Source: Agrobacterium tumefaciens
Lineage (GTDB): Bacteria; Pseudomonadota; Alphaproteobacteria; Rhizobiales; Rhizobiaceae
Direction of reading: 5' to 3'
Assembly (NCBI RefSeq): GCF_000834635.1
Contig: NZ_JXQV01000006.1
Location: 250,501 to 314,500 of the forward strand
Length of the DNA: 64,000 bases
Shown here: piece after piece, positions 45,223 through 54,934 of the stretch
Layout: the number at the start of each line of letters is the position of its first letter
Numbering within the stretch: the first letter of the stretch is position 1
Translations under genes and position numbers: made by a program
Notes under the pieces: generated by a model
What the model was told of the DNA's origin: nothing
Databases searched by the model: none
What the model saw: the letters and a program-made list of their open reading frames with translations, nothing else

Positions 45223-46989
45223 ATGCAGAATGAGATCGCACGCCTATCGACCCTTAAAAATCTGAGGTTGCTCGATACGCTTCCCAGCGAGAGTTTTGAC
45301 CGCATCACCCGGCTGGCCGCCAGCATTTTCGGGCTCCCGATTGCCGCCGTATCCCTCACAGACATGCAACGCCAATGGTTCAAATCGAAGGTCGGTGTCG
45401 ATCACTTCGAAATACCGCGCCATAAGGCGCCCTGCGCCACCGTTGCTGAAACCTGCAAGCCTTTCGTGATCGAAGATTTCAAGCAGGACGAATACTATGT
45501 GGACAGCGTTCTCGGAAATGCGGGCATTCGCTTTTACGCGGGCGCGCCATTGGTCACGCACGATGGATTTGGCCTGGGTGCACTCTGCGTGCTGGGAACC
45601 GAGCCACGCGAGGTCACCGATGCAGAAATGGCGACTCTGAAAGATCTCGCGGCTATGGTGATGGATCAGGTTGAGCTGACCCATGCCATGGGGCGCATCG
45701 AAGCATCGAGCGGTCTGCCCAACCGGTTTCAGCTTTCGAATGATCTGTCGGATGCCGTCCTGCGTGGCGATAGCGGTGAGCGCATCATCGTTCTGCTCGA
45801 TCTGGCGCAGACGGAGCAGTTTGAGCGCATCTCGCGTGTGCTTGGCCCTTCGTATCTCGATGACGTCATTCAGGCCGTTTCGCTGCTTCTGCGTAAGCAT
45901 GTCGGGGAAGAGGCCGCCGCTTATCATGTCGGCCCCACGCAGTTTGCGTTTTTCGCGCCTCACAACATGAGCGCTGATCGCTATGTTGAATTTCTCAAGA
46001 CGATGCTTGGCGAAATTCAGGACTATAGCGACACGCAAATCTCGATGTCGCCCTCCATTGGCATGGTTTCCTACGACCCGCAGACCATGCCGCCGGATGA
46101 CATTTTGAGATCGTTGCAAAGCGCCATTCAGGACGCCCACCAGAGCCCGACGAAAATCGGCATGTTTTCGCCAGCCATCGACTTGCGCCACAGGCGCAAC
46201 TTCCGAATCCTCAACGATTTTCAAACGGCATTGACTGCGCCCGACCAGCTTTCTCTGGTCTTTCAGCCGCGGCTGGATGTTGCGAGTGGCGAGGTTCACA
46301 GTGCCGAGGTTCTCCTGCGTTGGAACCATCCGGTTCTTGGCCCGGTGTCGCCTGTCGAATTCATTCCTGTGGTCGAGGCCTCCGCATCTGCGCGTGAGCT
46401 AACAGACTGGGTTATAAACGAAACTCTGGTCACGCTTGCGGCTTGGGAGCGCAGAGGCCTTCGTTTCAGTGTGTCTCTGAATCTCTCGGCCCTCAACCTC
46501 GAAGAACCAGACTTTTACGAGCGGTTGATGTCCAAGCTTGCTTCGTTCGACATCAGTCCGGCGCAGATCGAGCTGGAACTGACAGAAACCGTGATGATGA
46601 AAGAGACAGATGGCGCTTTTGAGCTGCTGAACCAGTTGAAGGCAGCGGGCATCCGCCTTGCCATCGACGACTTCGGAACTGGCTACAGCAGCCTTGCCTA
46701 TCTTCAAAAATTGCCGGCAGATATTGTAAAGATCGACCGTTCATTCGTCTCGGACATGGATAACGGCAACCGCGAACGGGTTCTCGTGCGCTCCATGATC
46801 GATCTTTCGCACAGCCTGGGTTATCGCGTCGTTGCAGAAGGCGTTGAAACGCTGGAGGCAGCCGATTTGCTGGGCGTGATGGGTTGCGACGAAATCCAGG
46901 GTTACTGGCTCTCGCGGCCTGTTGGAAGCGAGCAATTGTTTGCCTGGTTGATGGAACGTCAGCGCCCGAAAGTGTGTGCCGCAGGATAG
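45223..46989 (+). CDS. GAF - degenerate GGDEF - EAL protein (c-di-GMP phosphodiesterase candidate)
   Basis: A 588-residue cytoplasmic protein. The GAF sensor (about residues 20-150) begins LRLLDTLPSESFDRITRLA. A GGDEF-like domain follows (about 170-310), but its active site reads VGPTQF instead of GGDEF, so it cannot make c-di-GMP and may only bind GTP or regulate. The EAL domain (about 335-575) has EVLLRWNHP in place of EALLRW, NLSALNL, ELTETVMM and DDFGTGYSSLAYLQKLPADI with the lysine of VKIDRSF. Most catalytic residues are present, so hydrolysis of c-di-GMP is likely. The first good ATG is at 45223. A diguanylate cyclase gene follows. Confidence 0.88.
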   Translation: MQNEIARLSTLKNLRLLDTLPSESFDRITRLAASIFGLPIAAVSLTDMQRQWFKSKVGVDHFEIPRHKAPCATVAETCKPFVIEDFKQDEYYVDSVLGNAGIRFYAGAPLVTHDGFGLGALCVLGTEPREVTDAEMATLKDLAAMVMDQVELTHAMGRIEASSGLPNRFQLSNDLSDAVLRGDSGERIIVLLDLAQTEQFERISRVLGPSYLDDVIQAVSLLLRKHVGEEAAAYHVGPTQFAFFAPHNMSADRYVEFLKTMLGEIQDYSDTQISMSPSIGMVSYDPQTMPPDDILRSLQSAIQDAHQSPTKIGMFSPAIDLRHRRNFRILNDFQTALTAPDQLSLVFQPRLDVASGEVHSAEVLLRWNHPVLGPVSPVEFIPVVEASASARELTDWVINETLVTLAAWERRGLRFSVSLNLSALNLEEPDFYERLMSKLASFDISPAQIELELTETVMMKETDGAFELLNQLKAAGIRLAIDDFGTGYSSLAYLQKLPADIVKIDRSFVSDMDNGNRERVLVRSMIDLSHSLGYRVVAEGVETLEAADLLGVMGCDEIQGYWLSRPVGSEQLFAWLMERQRPKVCAAG

Positions 46990-47040
46990 CATTGCATTCT
47001 TGATTGTACTGTGTCCCGGAGCCCAAAAGACGGTGGTGAA

Positions 47041-48042
47041 ATGAAGCATATCCTGCAACGAATGGTCAGTGGCACTCATCAGCCGGATGATGAATTTCTG
47101 CTTCTTCTCGATGCTCTGCCAATTCCCCTGTCCTGGGCATCCTACCCCGAGGGCCGGATACGCTTCATCAATAAAGCTTTCATCAGGACTTTCGGCTATC
47201 CCAATGGCCATTTCGAGACCATCCAACAATGGTTCAGCGAGGTCTATGTCAACGATATCGAGAGCGGGGGCGCTTGCAGGATCTGGGCAGCCACACTGAC
47301 ACCGGGCGCAGTGGGTATAACAGAGGTCGAGCCCTACGAAGTGCAGGTCAGGCACGCAAATGGGAATATTGTTCCGGTTCTGCACCGGGGCATCGTCATG
47401 CACGAATTCGGCCTCGTCATCACGATTTTCGAAGATCTCACCAACCATAAGCTTGCAGAACACGTACTCAGGCGCATTGCGTTCGAGGATGCGCTGACAG
47501 GCTTGGGCAACAGGCGAATGCTTGAGGAGCGCTGGAACACCGAGATTGCCCAGCGGGCAACATTCACGTCGCAAAAGCTGATCGCGGTTCTGATGATCGA
47601 CCTCGATAAATTCAAGCCAATCAACGATTATTTCGGCCATGCGGCCGGTGATGAGGTCTTGAAAAGCGCAGCATACCGCCTTCGTCACTCTGTGCGCTCA
47701 GATGATACCGTCGTCAGAATGGGGGGAGACGAATTTGCTATTCTGCTGACCGATCTGGACTGTCAAGTCGATGCAGACAAGATTTGCCAAAGAGTAACGG
47801 ACGCCTTTGATGAGCCGTTTCTGGTGAACGGTAAAAAGGTTAAGGTTGGCGCAACGGTGGGAGCGAGCCTTTATCTGCGCCATGGCAACGATATCGAAAC
47901 GCTGCTGAGTGCGGCAGACCAGGCACTGTACCGCATGAAGCGAGAGGGCAGGCACAACTGGGCATGGTTCGACCAATCCTTCAAACCGGCGAACGAACAA
48001 TTGTCTTTTGCACCCGCTGTCATGGAAGCCAGAAACGCTTGA
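47041..48042 (+). CDS. PAS-GGDEF diguanylate cyclase
   Basis: A 333-residue protein with an N-terminal PAS-like sensor (about residues 20-150, FINKAFIRTFGYPNGHF) and a GGDEF domain (about 155-325). The active site is intact (VRMGGDEFAILL, about 230), with DPLTGLGN-like DALTGLGNRRMLEERWN and DLDKFKPINDYFGHAAGD. It should make c-di-GMP from two GTP. An RxxD inhibitory site is not obvious. The ATG at 47041 follows GGTGG. It lies 51 bp after the EAL gene, so a synthesis/degradation pair is probably co-transcribed. Confidence 0.88.
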   Translation: MKHILQRMVSGTHQPDDEFLLLLDALPIPLSWASYPEGRIRFINKAFIRTFGYPNGHFETIQQWFSEVYVNDIESGGACRIWAATLTPGAVGITEVEPYEVQVRHANGNIVPVLHRGIVMHEFGLVITIFEDLTNHKLAEHVLRRIAFEDALTGLGNRRMLEERWNTEIAQRATFTSQKLIAVLMIDLDKFKPINDYFGHAAGDEVLKSAAYRLRHSVRSDDTVVRMGGDEFAILLTDLDCQVDADKICQRVTDAFDEPFLVNGKKVKVGATVGASLYLRHGNDIETLLSAADQALYRMKREGRHNWAWFDQSFKPANEQLSFAPAVMEARNA

Positions 48043-48279
48043 GGAGAGTCGCGTGGCCGTCCTGCCATGCGCCCGCGCCCTGACGATCTGTCCGCCGGCC
48101 TGTTTCCAATTCGGGCTTGCATCGAAAGATTTATTCGGTATTTAGAACATACTCACCACGGACCCGGTGAAACTCCGGGTGGCTCTTCTGGCCGCCGATC
48201 CGCCAGATAACGCAAATACCGCATGCCCATTTTATGACCGCTAACGATGCGTGTCGGCATGCTTTGCGAGATATCACAT

Positions 48280-49746
48280 ATGCAACTTACATCTATCCGT
48301 CGGGATTGGTCCGCCAATCCCTTGCGTGAAATGCTAGCCGGGGCTGTCGCGACATTCGCGCTCATTCCGGAAGTCATCGCGTTTTCCTTCGTCGCTGGCG
48401 TCGATCCACAGGTCGGCCTCTTCGCCTCCTTTGTTATCGGCGTCGTCATCGCATTTTCCGGTGGTCGTCCTGCCATGATTTCGGCTGCTGCCGGTTCAGT
48501 TGCGCTGGTCGCAGCACCACTGGTCCATCTGCACGGCTTGCCCTATCTTTTCGCCGCGGGTCTGCTTGCCGGTGCGTTTCAGATTATATTCGGATTGCTT
48601 CGGCTTGGCGTGTTGATGCGGTTCGTTTCGAAATCCGTTCGAACAGGTTTCGTCAACGCCTTGGCAATCCTCATCTTCGCCGCACAGCTTCCGCACATTA
48701 TTGGCGGGGATGTGCTGGCCTATGGCATGTTGGCAGCCGGGCTTGTGCTGATCTATCTCGTCCCCCGGCTGACGACGGCCGTGCCTTCGCCGCTGATCTG
48801 TATTCTGGTCCTGACAGGGGTATCCATTTTCCTGCAATTGCCGGTCATGACCGTCGCCGATCTTGGGAAATTGCCAGACAGCCTTCCCATGTTCGCCTGG
48901 CCTCAGGTGCCGCTAACACTTGAGACGTTGAAGATCATTGCAGGTCCTGCCCTTGCCATCGCTATGGTGGGCCTGCTGGAATCCATGATGACGGCGAGTG
49001 TGGTGGATGATCTCACCGGCACGCCAAGCTCCAAGAACCGCGAATGCACGGGTCTGGGCATTGCCAATACCGCAGCCAGCCTTTTTGGCGGCATTGCCGG
49101 TTGCGGCATGATCGGGCAAACGGTCAGCAACGTGAAATATGGCGGTCGCGGCAGGCTTTCCACGCTGTTTGCAGGCGCATTTCTTCTGATCCTGATGGTC
49201 GTTCTCAAGCCTTGGGTGTCTCAGGTTCCGGTGGCGGCACTGGTTGCCATCATGGTGATGGTGTCCATCGATACGTTCGATTGGTCATCCGTCAAAACGC
49301 TGATCGTCCATCCGAAGATGTCGAGCGTGGTTATGGTCGTGACTGTGATCGTGACGGTTCTCAGCTCCAATCTCGCGCTGGGTGTCGCCGTCGGCGTTCT
49401 TCTGAGCGGCGTGTTCTTCACCTTCAAGGTGGCGAGACTGCTGCGTGTTGAAACCCTCAAGGACGAACCGGCGCGGCGGCTCACCTATCGCGTGTCCGGT
49501 CAGGTCTTCTTTGCCTCCGCAGATGTGTTCGTGGATGCCTTCGATATCGAGGAGGCAAACGAGATGTCGGTGCTAATCGATATTTCACAAGCCCATTTCT
49601 GGGATATCACCGCCGTGGCCGCGCTGGAAAAGGTGGTTGATCGCTACAAGCAGCATGACATCCCGGTCACGGTTGTCGGCGTCAACGAAGCCAGTGCGAC
49701 CTTGATCGAAAGCCTCGGCGGTGGGGCCAGCCTCAAGGAAATCTGA
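48280..49746 (+). CDS. SulP-family anion transporter with STAS domain
   Basis: A 488-residue inner-membrane transporter. The SulP core has about 11-12 helices, with LAGAVATFALIPEVIAFSFV near the start, then QVGLFASFVIGVV and GGIAGCGMIGQTVSNVKYGG (about residue 275). A cytoplasmic STAS domain ends the protein (about 400-488; VLIDISQAHFWDITAVAALE). Family members carry sulfate, bicarbonate, dicarboxylates or other anions; the wording here is closer to the bicarbonate/unknown group than to sulfate permeases. The ATG at 48280 is chosen because the conserved core starts about 20 residues later. Confidence 0.88.
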   Translation: MQLTSIRRDWSANPLREMLAGAVATFALIPEVIAFSFVAGVDPQVGLFASFVIGVVIAFSGGRPAMISAAAGSVALVAAPLVHLHGLPYLFAAGLLAGAFQIIFGLLRLGVLMRFVSKSVRTGFVNALAILIFAAQLPHIIGGDVLAYGMLAAGLVLIYLVPRLTTAVPSPLICILVLTGVSIFLQLPVMTVADLGKLPDSLPMFAWPQVPLTLETLKIIAGPALAIAMVGLLESMMTASVVDDLTGTPSSKNRECTGLGIANTAASLFGGIAGCGMIGQTVSNVKYGGRGRLSTLFAGAFLLILMVVLKPWVSQVPVAALVAIMVMVSIDTFDWSSVKTLIVHPKMSSVVMVVTVIVTVLSSNLALGVAVGVLLSGVFFTFKVARLLRVETLKDEPARRLTYRVSGQVFFASADVFVDAFDIEEANEMSVLIDISQAHFWDITAVAALEKVVDRYKQHDIPVTVVGVNEASATLIESLGGGASLKEI

Positions 49747-49763
49747 TTTCCGTGTCCTTCAAC

Positions 49764-49796
49764 CCACCGCGCTTAAAACGATGAGCGCGGTGGTTT
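49764..49796. terminator. Bidirectional terminator between the SulP and PH-domain genes
   Basis: A 10-bp perfect stem (CCACCGCGCT with AGCGCGGTGG), a 10-base loop and TTT on the plus side, between convergent genes. Confidence 0.75.
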
Positions 49797-49810
49797 CTGA
49801 CATCAGTCCC

Positions 49811-50188
49811 TTATCGCAGAACGCCAGTCGCAAGGGCGCGCTGGATACCCCGCACATCCGTTCCCTTTTTCAGCGTCTTGCTGATGGGTGTGCTGGAGCC
49901 GGAAACCCAGATCTTCAGCTCTGAATCAAGATCAAAGGTTCCGGCGGTCTCAACGGAAAACCGGGTAATGGCGCGGTAGGGAATGGAGGTATAGTCCACC
50001 TTGCTTCCGGTTATGCCCTGAATATCGACAAGGATAATGCGGTACTGGGTAAACACGAAGAAGTCGCGGATGACTTTGAACGCCAGTTGCGGCTCTTCCC
50101 CATCCACCAGCACGCCATCAAGGCGCTTGTTCAAATCCGCAGGATCCACGGTTGATCCGTGACCCAGTAACCCGTCGAATAGACCCAT
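49811..50188 (-). CDS. Bacterial PH-domain protein (YvbH/bPH type)
   Basis: A 125-residue protein that is almost entirely one bacterial pleckstrin-homology domain: DGLLGHGSTVDPADLNKRL, then KVIRDFFVFTQYRIILVD, KVDYTSIPYRAITRFSVETA and DLDSELKIWVSG. The length fits single-domain bPH proteins. Members form ring-like oligomers; their ligands are mostly unknown. It converges on the SulP gene and is divergent from treZ, with the treZ regulatory region in between. Confidence 0.85.
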   Translation of the reverse strand: MGLFDGLLGHGSTVDPADLNKRLDGVLVDGEEPQLAFKVIRDFFVFTQYRIILVDIQGITGSKVDYTSIPYRAITRFSVETAGTFDLDSELKIWVSGSSTPISKTLKKGTDVRGIQRALATGVLR

Positions 50189-50364
50189 CTGTAATCATCC
50201 CTTTATGCTCAAGCCATGGAAATGGAGTTTATGAGCACTTTGTTCAATATGCGGGACGCAGAGGGTGCGAAAACGCTGCCCGTACGCTTTGCATGAAACC
50301 ATTGGTGGCCGTTGGCGTTAGGCCAGGTCGTCGCTCCCGCTTCATTTCATCAGAGAGTCATTCA

Positions 50365-52140
50365 TTGTTGTACGATTTCGATTTCGGCCCCTTGGTTCTG
50401 AAAGACGCAACCCTGTTTCGCCTTTGGGCGCCGCTGCAGCAATCCGTTGTGCTGAAGCTGGAGACCGGTGAGCAATATGACATGGAGCCTAAGGGCGATG
50501 GCTGGTTTCACCACACATTGCCGGGCGTGGGTGCGGGCACGCTCTACCGTTTCCAGTTGGCTGACGGGCAGGTGATACCGGATCCGGCATCGCGGTTTCA
50601 GCCTGAAGATGTGCATGGCCCCAGCGAAGTGGTTGATGTGACCAATTACGTCTGGAAAACCGAAAGCTGGAGCGGGCGACCTTGGGAAGAGATGGTCATT
50701 TATGAGCTGCACCCGGGCACTTTCACGCAGGATGGTAGCTTTCTCGCAGCCATCGAGAAGCTCGACCATCTGCGCCAACTCGGCATAACCGCCATTCAGC
50801 TGATGCCGACAGCCGATTTTCCCGGCAGCTATGGCTGGGGCTATGATGGCGTTATGCCCTATGCGCCCGAAAGCAGCTATGGCCGCCCGGAAGACCTGCT
50901 GAAATTCGTTGATGAAGCACATGCACGCGGCATCTGCGTGTTTATGGATGTGGTCTACAATCATTTCGGCCCAGACGGCAATTACATGCCCGCCGTCGCA
51001 CCGCTATTTACCGAGCACCACTCGTCCCCTTGGGGCATGGGCATCAATTATGACGATGAAGGCTCTGACCAGATCCGCGAATTCGTCATTCAGAACGCGA
51101 TCTATTGGATAACGCAGTTTCGCATTGATGGACTGCGATTGGATGCCGTGCATCAGATCAAGGACGATAGCAGTGAACATCTGATTGTCGAACTCGCACG
51201 GCGTGTCCGTGACGCTGCGGGCAGACGTCATGTTCATCTGATCGTCGAAAACGAAAATAATGACAGCGATCTGCTGGTGCGCGGCGAAGACGGCCAGCCG
51301 AAGCACTTCACGGCGCAGTGGAACGATGATGTGCACCACGTACTGCACGTCGCGGCCACCGACGAGACCTTCGGCTATTATCAGGAATATGTCGGCAATG
51401 ACGACAATGTCGGCCGGGCGCTTGCGCAGGGCTTTGTTTTTCAGGGCGAGCATATGCCTTATCGCGGCGAGGCGCGTGGCAAACCGAGTGAACATCTTTC
51501 GCCGCTGGCCTTCATATCCTTCATTCAAAACCATGATCAGATCGGCAACCGTGCCAATGGCGACAGGATGGCATCCTATATCGCTGCGGAACCCTTGAAG
51601 GCCATCGCTGCGATCTACCTTCTGGCACCACAGGTTCCGATGCTGTTCATGGGTGAGGAATGGGGAGCCAAGGAGCCCTTTCCGTATTTCTGTCAGTTCG
51701 ATGAGGATCTGAATGAAAAGGTCCGTGAGGGCAGGCGCAAGGAAATGTCACGTCTGCCGGGCTTCGACGGCGACAATGTTCCCGACCCAACAGCGCGGTC
51801 GACCTTCTTGTCAGCCAAACTCGATTGGTCGAAGTCCAAGGCGGCAGACGGCACCGAGATGCTCGCATTTTACCGATCGCTTCTCGCGTTGCGCCACGAG
51901 CATATCGTGCCTTTGCTCAGTCATGGCGAATTGAGGGGCGGCACCTTTGAAGCCAAGGGCCGTGCGGTGAAAGTGACATGGCAGATGGGTGAGACTGAGT
52001 TGGAGCTGCTGGCCAACCTGTCCAACGACATCGTGGCAATCGGATCGAGCGCTGGAGAACAGCTCTATGCATTCGGCGATGTTGAGGCTGATCGCCTCGG
52101 CCCATGGTCCGTTCTGTGGCACCGTCGCCACTTGACCTGA
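50365..52140 (+). CDS. treZ: Malto-oligosyltrehalose trehalohydrolase
   Basis: A GH13 enzyme of 591 residues that cuts trehalose from the maltooligosyl trehalose made by TreY. An N-terminal carbohydrate-binding-like domain (LFRLWAPLQQSVVLKLE) precedes the barrel. Family motifs are WEEMVIYELHPGTFTQDGSF, GYDGVMPYAPESSYGRPEDL, FMDVVYNHFGPDGNY, the nucleophile in DGLRLDAVH, the acid in LIVENENND and FIQNHDQIGNR. The start is uncertain: TTG at 50365 with AGAGAG ahead gives the usual family length; an ATG at 50293 adds 24 unlikely residues. treY lies about 37 kb away. No GGAAC-type promoter was found upstream. Confidence 0.93.
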   Translation: MLYDFDFGPLVLKDATLFRLWAPLQQSVVLKLETGEQYDMEPKGDGWFHHTLPGVGAGTLYRFQLADGQVIPDPASRFQPEDVHGPSEVVDVTNYVWKTESWSGRPWEEMVIYELHPGTFTQDGSFLAAIEKLDHLRQLGITAIQLMPTADFPGSYGWGYDGVMPYAPESSYGRPEDLLKFVDEAHARGICVFMDVVYNHFGPDGNYMPAVAPLFTEHHSSPWGMGINYDDEGSDQIREFVIQNAIYWITQFRIDGLRLDAVHQIKDDSSEHLIVELARRVRDAAGRRHVHLIVENENNDSDLLVRGEDGQPKHFTAQWNDDVHHVLHVAATDETFGYYQEYVGNDDNVGRALAQGFVFQGEHMPYRGEARGKPSEHLSPLAFISFIQNHDQIGNRANGDRMASYIAAEPLKAIAAIYLLAPQVPMLFMGEEWGAKEPFPYFCQFDEDLNEKVREGRRKEMSRLPGFDGDNVPDPTARSTFLSAKLDWSKSKAADGTEMLAFYRSLLALRHEHIVPLLSHGELRGGTFEAKGRAVKVTWQMGETELELLANLSNDIVAIGSSAGEQLYAFGDVEADRLGPWSVLWHRRHLT

Positions 52141-52292
52141 CATATGCGCTTCTTCTTACCCCTCGAAAACATCTGACAGAGGCCGATCACGAGCAATTGC
52201 CTAAAATCATTATTTTGGGCGCGATGTTCTTATCGTAATTGCCGCTGCGGTGCAGTATGACGGATGATGACAACGATGAGGAATGATGTCGC

Positions 52293-54377
52293 ATGCGCAT
52301 AAGGTACGGTCTCTTTTGGTTGGCATTTTCCATTGCGTCTTCTGCGCAGGCACAACAGCCGGCTTCTCCGCCAGTGCTGGAACCCACTCAAGTTCAGGCC
52401 CAGGCGGCCAATCTCAGTGCGCAGTTTCTTGGCCGCTACGCCTATAAGACCGTGCCGCTCGATGATGTGCTGTCCGGACACATCATGTCAAAATTCATCA
52501 AGTCGCTCGATCCCGACCGGATGCTGTTCATGCAGAGCGATATTGACAAGTTCAACGCAGACAGCACGAAGATCGATGATGCGATCCTCAACGAAGATCT
52601 CGAAATACCGTTCTCGATCTTCAACAGCTACACGCGCCGTGTCGTGGACCGCATGACGTTTGCGCGCGCCGAGCTGAAGCAGAATTTCGATTTCACCGTG
52701 CGTGAAGAATACCCCATATCACGCGAAGACGCGCCATGGGCCACGACGCAGCAGCAGAGTGACGATCTCTGGCGCAAGCGCGTCAAGAGCGATTGGCTTC
52801 GCCTGAAACTGGCAGGCCAGGCCGATGCCGCAATTCGTGAGACGCTGGACAAGCGCTACAAGAACATTCTGGACCGGGTTTATCCGTACAAGAGCGACGA
52901 TGTGTTCCAGTCCTTCATGGCGGCCTATACGACGTCTGTCGATCCGCACACGGATTACTTTAGCGCGTCCGCTTCCGCAGAGTTCGACATTTCGATGAAG
53001 CTGTCGCTTGTCGGCATTGGCGCAGTGTTGCAGGAGCGGGATGGCTACACCACCATTCGGGAGCTGGTGGCCGGTGGGCCGGCACAGCTTTCTGCCAAGC
53101 TTGCGGTGGGAGATCGCATTGTCGGCGTAGGGCAGGGCGAGGATGGTCCGATCAAGGAAGTCGTCGGCACGCGTCTCGATGAGGTCGTGCAGATGATCCG
53201 CGGTGCAGTCGGCTCGGTCGTGCGTCTCGATATCTTGCCCGCGGAATCTGGCAGCAGTGGTGGCCACCGCGTCATCAGCCTTGTCAGAGACAAGGTCAGC
53301 CTTGAAAAGCAGGCGGCCAAGAAGACGATCCTGTCCGTCAAGAATGGCGATGCCACCTCAAAGATCGGCGTCATCACCCTTCCAACATTTTACGAAGACT
53401 TCGAAGGTCGCCGCAAGGGTGACAAGGATTACCGCAGCGCCAGCCGCGACGTGGCTAAGTTGCTGGCTGAGCTGAAGCAGGACGATGTCTCCGGTGTGCT
53501 GTTCGATCTTCGTGACAATGGCGGCGGTTCGCTTGCCGAAGCCATCGACCTGACAGGTCTCTTCATCGGCAAGGGTCCCGTCGTTCAGCAGAAGGACGCT
53601 GAAGGCAATGTGAAGGTTGAGAGCGACGATATGACGGCACCGGCCTGGAGCGGTCCGCTGGGCGTGTTAATCAATCGCGGCTCGGCCTCGGCGTCCGAAA
53701 TCTTTGCCGCAGCCATTCAGGATTACGGCCGTGGCATCATCATCGGTGAACCCTCTTTTGGAAAAGGCACAGTCCAGACCGTTGTCGATCTGGACCGCGT
53801 TGCCCGCAACACCAAGCCCGAACTTGGTCAGCTGAAATTGACCATCGCGCAGTTCTTCCGCGTTGATGGTGGCACGACACAGTTGCAAGGCGTGGTGCCG
53901 GATATCAGCCTGCCTGGGTTCCTTGACCCAACGGCAATCGGTGAGTCCAGCTATGACAATGCTCTGCCATGGACGAAGATCAAGCCAGCCAAATATACCC
54001 TGCAGGGTGACCCGGACAAGTTACTGCCGACCTTGCAGGCAAAGCATGATGCGCGGATCAAGACCGACCAGGATTTCCAGCGGTTCGTTGAAGATATTGC
54101 TGATCTGAAGGCTGTGCGGGAAAAGAAGACCATTTCGCTCAATGAAATCGAGCGCAGAGCCGAAATGGCGGAAACCGAAGCCAAGATGAAAGCGCGTGCC
54201 GAAAGCGGGACGGGCCTCGTTCGTGAAAACGATGACGGACTTCAGGCCAATGAGCGTAGCATCACGGCAAACATCGCAATCGAAAATGCGCGAAAGAATG
54301 CAAAGGACGTGTTGCAAAACGAAGCAGCAGCCATCGTTGTCGATCTGGCTGAAGCGGCACCCGCCAAAACGCGATAA
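52293..54377 (+). CDS. prc: Carboxy-terminal (tail-specific) processing protease
   Basis: A 694-residue periplasmic S41 serine protease that trims or degrades envelope proteins. It has a signal peptide (LFWLAFSIASSAQAQ), an N-terminal helical domain (LDDVLSGHIMSKFIKSLDPD), a PDZ domain (about residues 225-320, ISMKLSLVGIGAVL and IRELVAGGPAQLSAKLAVGD) and the catalytic core. The nucleophile serine is in NRGSASASEIFAAAIQDYGR (about 466) and the general-base lysine in PSFGKGTVQ (about 490). The C-terminal DUF3340-like tail is present. The size matches E. coli Prc (682). A terminator follows. Confidence 0.94.
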   Translation: MRIRYGLFWLAFSIASSAQAQQPASPPVLEPTQVQAQAANLSAQFLGRYAYKTVPLDDVLSGHIMSKFIKSLDPDRMLFMQSDIDKFNADSTKIDDAILNEDLEIPFSIFNSYTRRVVDRMTFARAELKQNFDFTVREEYPISREDAPWATTQQQSDDLWRKRVKSDWLRLKLAGQADAAIRETLDKRYKNILDRVYPYKSDDVFQSFMAAYTTSVDPHTDYFSASASAEFDISMKLSLVGIGAVLQERDGYTTIRELVAGGPAQLSAKLAVGDRIVGVGQGEDGPIKEVVGTRLDEVVQMIRGAVGSVVRLDILPAESGSSGGHRVISLVRDKVSLEKQAAKKTILSVKNGDATSKIGVITLPTFYEDFEGRRKGDKDYRSASRDVAKLLAELKQDDVSGVLFDLRDNGGGSLAEAIDLTGLFIGKGPVVQQKDAEGNVKVESDDMTAPAWSGPLGVLINRGSASASEIFAAAIQDYGRGIIIGEPSFGKGTVQTVVDLDRVARNTKPELGQLKLTIAQFFRVDGGTTQLQGVVPDISLPGFLDPTAIGESSYDNALPWTKIKPAKYTLQGDPDKLLPTLQAKHDARIKTDQDFQRFVEDIADLKAVREKKTISLNEIERRAEMAETEAKMKARAESGTGLVRENDDGLQANERSITANIAIENARKNAKDVLQNEAAAIVVDLAEAAPAKTR

Positions 54378-54382
54378 ACGCT

Positions 54383-54420
54383 AAAAAACCCCGAGGCTCA
54401 TATGAGGCTCGGGGCTTCGT
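54383..54420. terminator. Bidirectional terminator between prc and the DUF3597 gene
   Basis: CCCCGAG pairs with CTCGGGG, and the inner CTCATATGAG is also self-complementary, giving a long stem with one mismatch. Six A at 54383-54388 give a T-run for the minus-strand gene. Confidence 0.85.
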
Positions 54421-54434
54421 TTCAAATATCGATA

Positions 54435-54899
54435 TCAATCGAGAAGGTCGGCTGGAACCTTGCCGCCGTTTTCGGACAGCTTCTTCATCAGCGCCTTGTG
54501 CAGCCATGTGTTCATCTCGGCCGAGCCATTCAGGTCTCCGGTATAACCGAGTTCCTGCGCCAGTTCCTTGCGCTCGGCAAGACTTGCATCCATGCCCAGC
54601 GCCTTCATCAGATCAACGATGGAGCGCTTCCATTCCAACTTCTGCCCGCTGTTCTTAACGGCTGCATCGAGCTGCGCCGCTACGTCCACGGTCTCAGCGG
54701 TTGGTCGCGAAGGGCTAGCTGGCGCGGTGCCAGAGGTCTTCGGAACCTCGCCGCCGGTGCCGCCGATTGGTGGTGCCGTTGTTGCAGGCTCCGGAATGGT
54801 AGATGGGGCAGGCGTTGGTTCTGCTGCACTGGGTGATGCCGGTGCCGCTGTGGCCGGACCACCGAAAATCGCGTCTTTGATCTTGCTGAAAATACTCAT
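54435..54899 (-). CDS. DUF3597-domain protein
   Basis: A 154-residue protein. It starts SIFSKIKDAIFGGPATA, has a long Ala/Pro/Thr-rich linker (about residues 15-70) and ends in the conserved DUF3597 domain (about 75-154): LDAAVKNSGQKLEWKRSIVD, LMKALGMDASLAERKELAQE and LGYTGDLNGSAEMN with WLHKALMKKL. The domain is a small helical fold of unknown function, common in stress-related gene sets. I chose the ATG at 54899 with GAGGAGAG just upstream; a longer frame from 55040 covers the promoter. An EcfG-type promoter lies 36 bp before the start. Confidence 0.88.
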   Translation of the reverse strand: MSIFSKIKDAIFGGPATAAPASPSAAEPTPAPSTIPEPATTAPPIGGTGGEVPKTSGTAPASPSRPTAETVDVAAQLDAAVKNSGQKLEWKRSIVDLMKALGMDASLAERKELAQELGYTGDLNGSAEMNTWLHKALMKKLSENGGKVPADLLD

Positions 54900-54934
54900 T
54901 TTTCTCTCCTCGCTGCGTTTGATCTCCCCCGACA

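Noticed and set aside
45244-46329. A 361-residue minus-strand frame opposite the GAF-EAL gene
   Set aside because: It has no recognisable domain and no start signal; it is a GC-codon shadow of the real gene.
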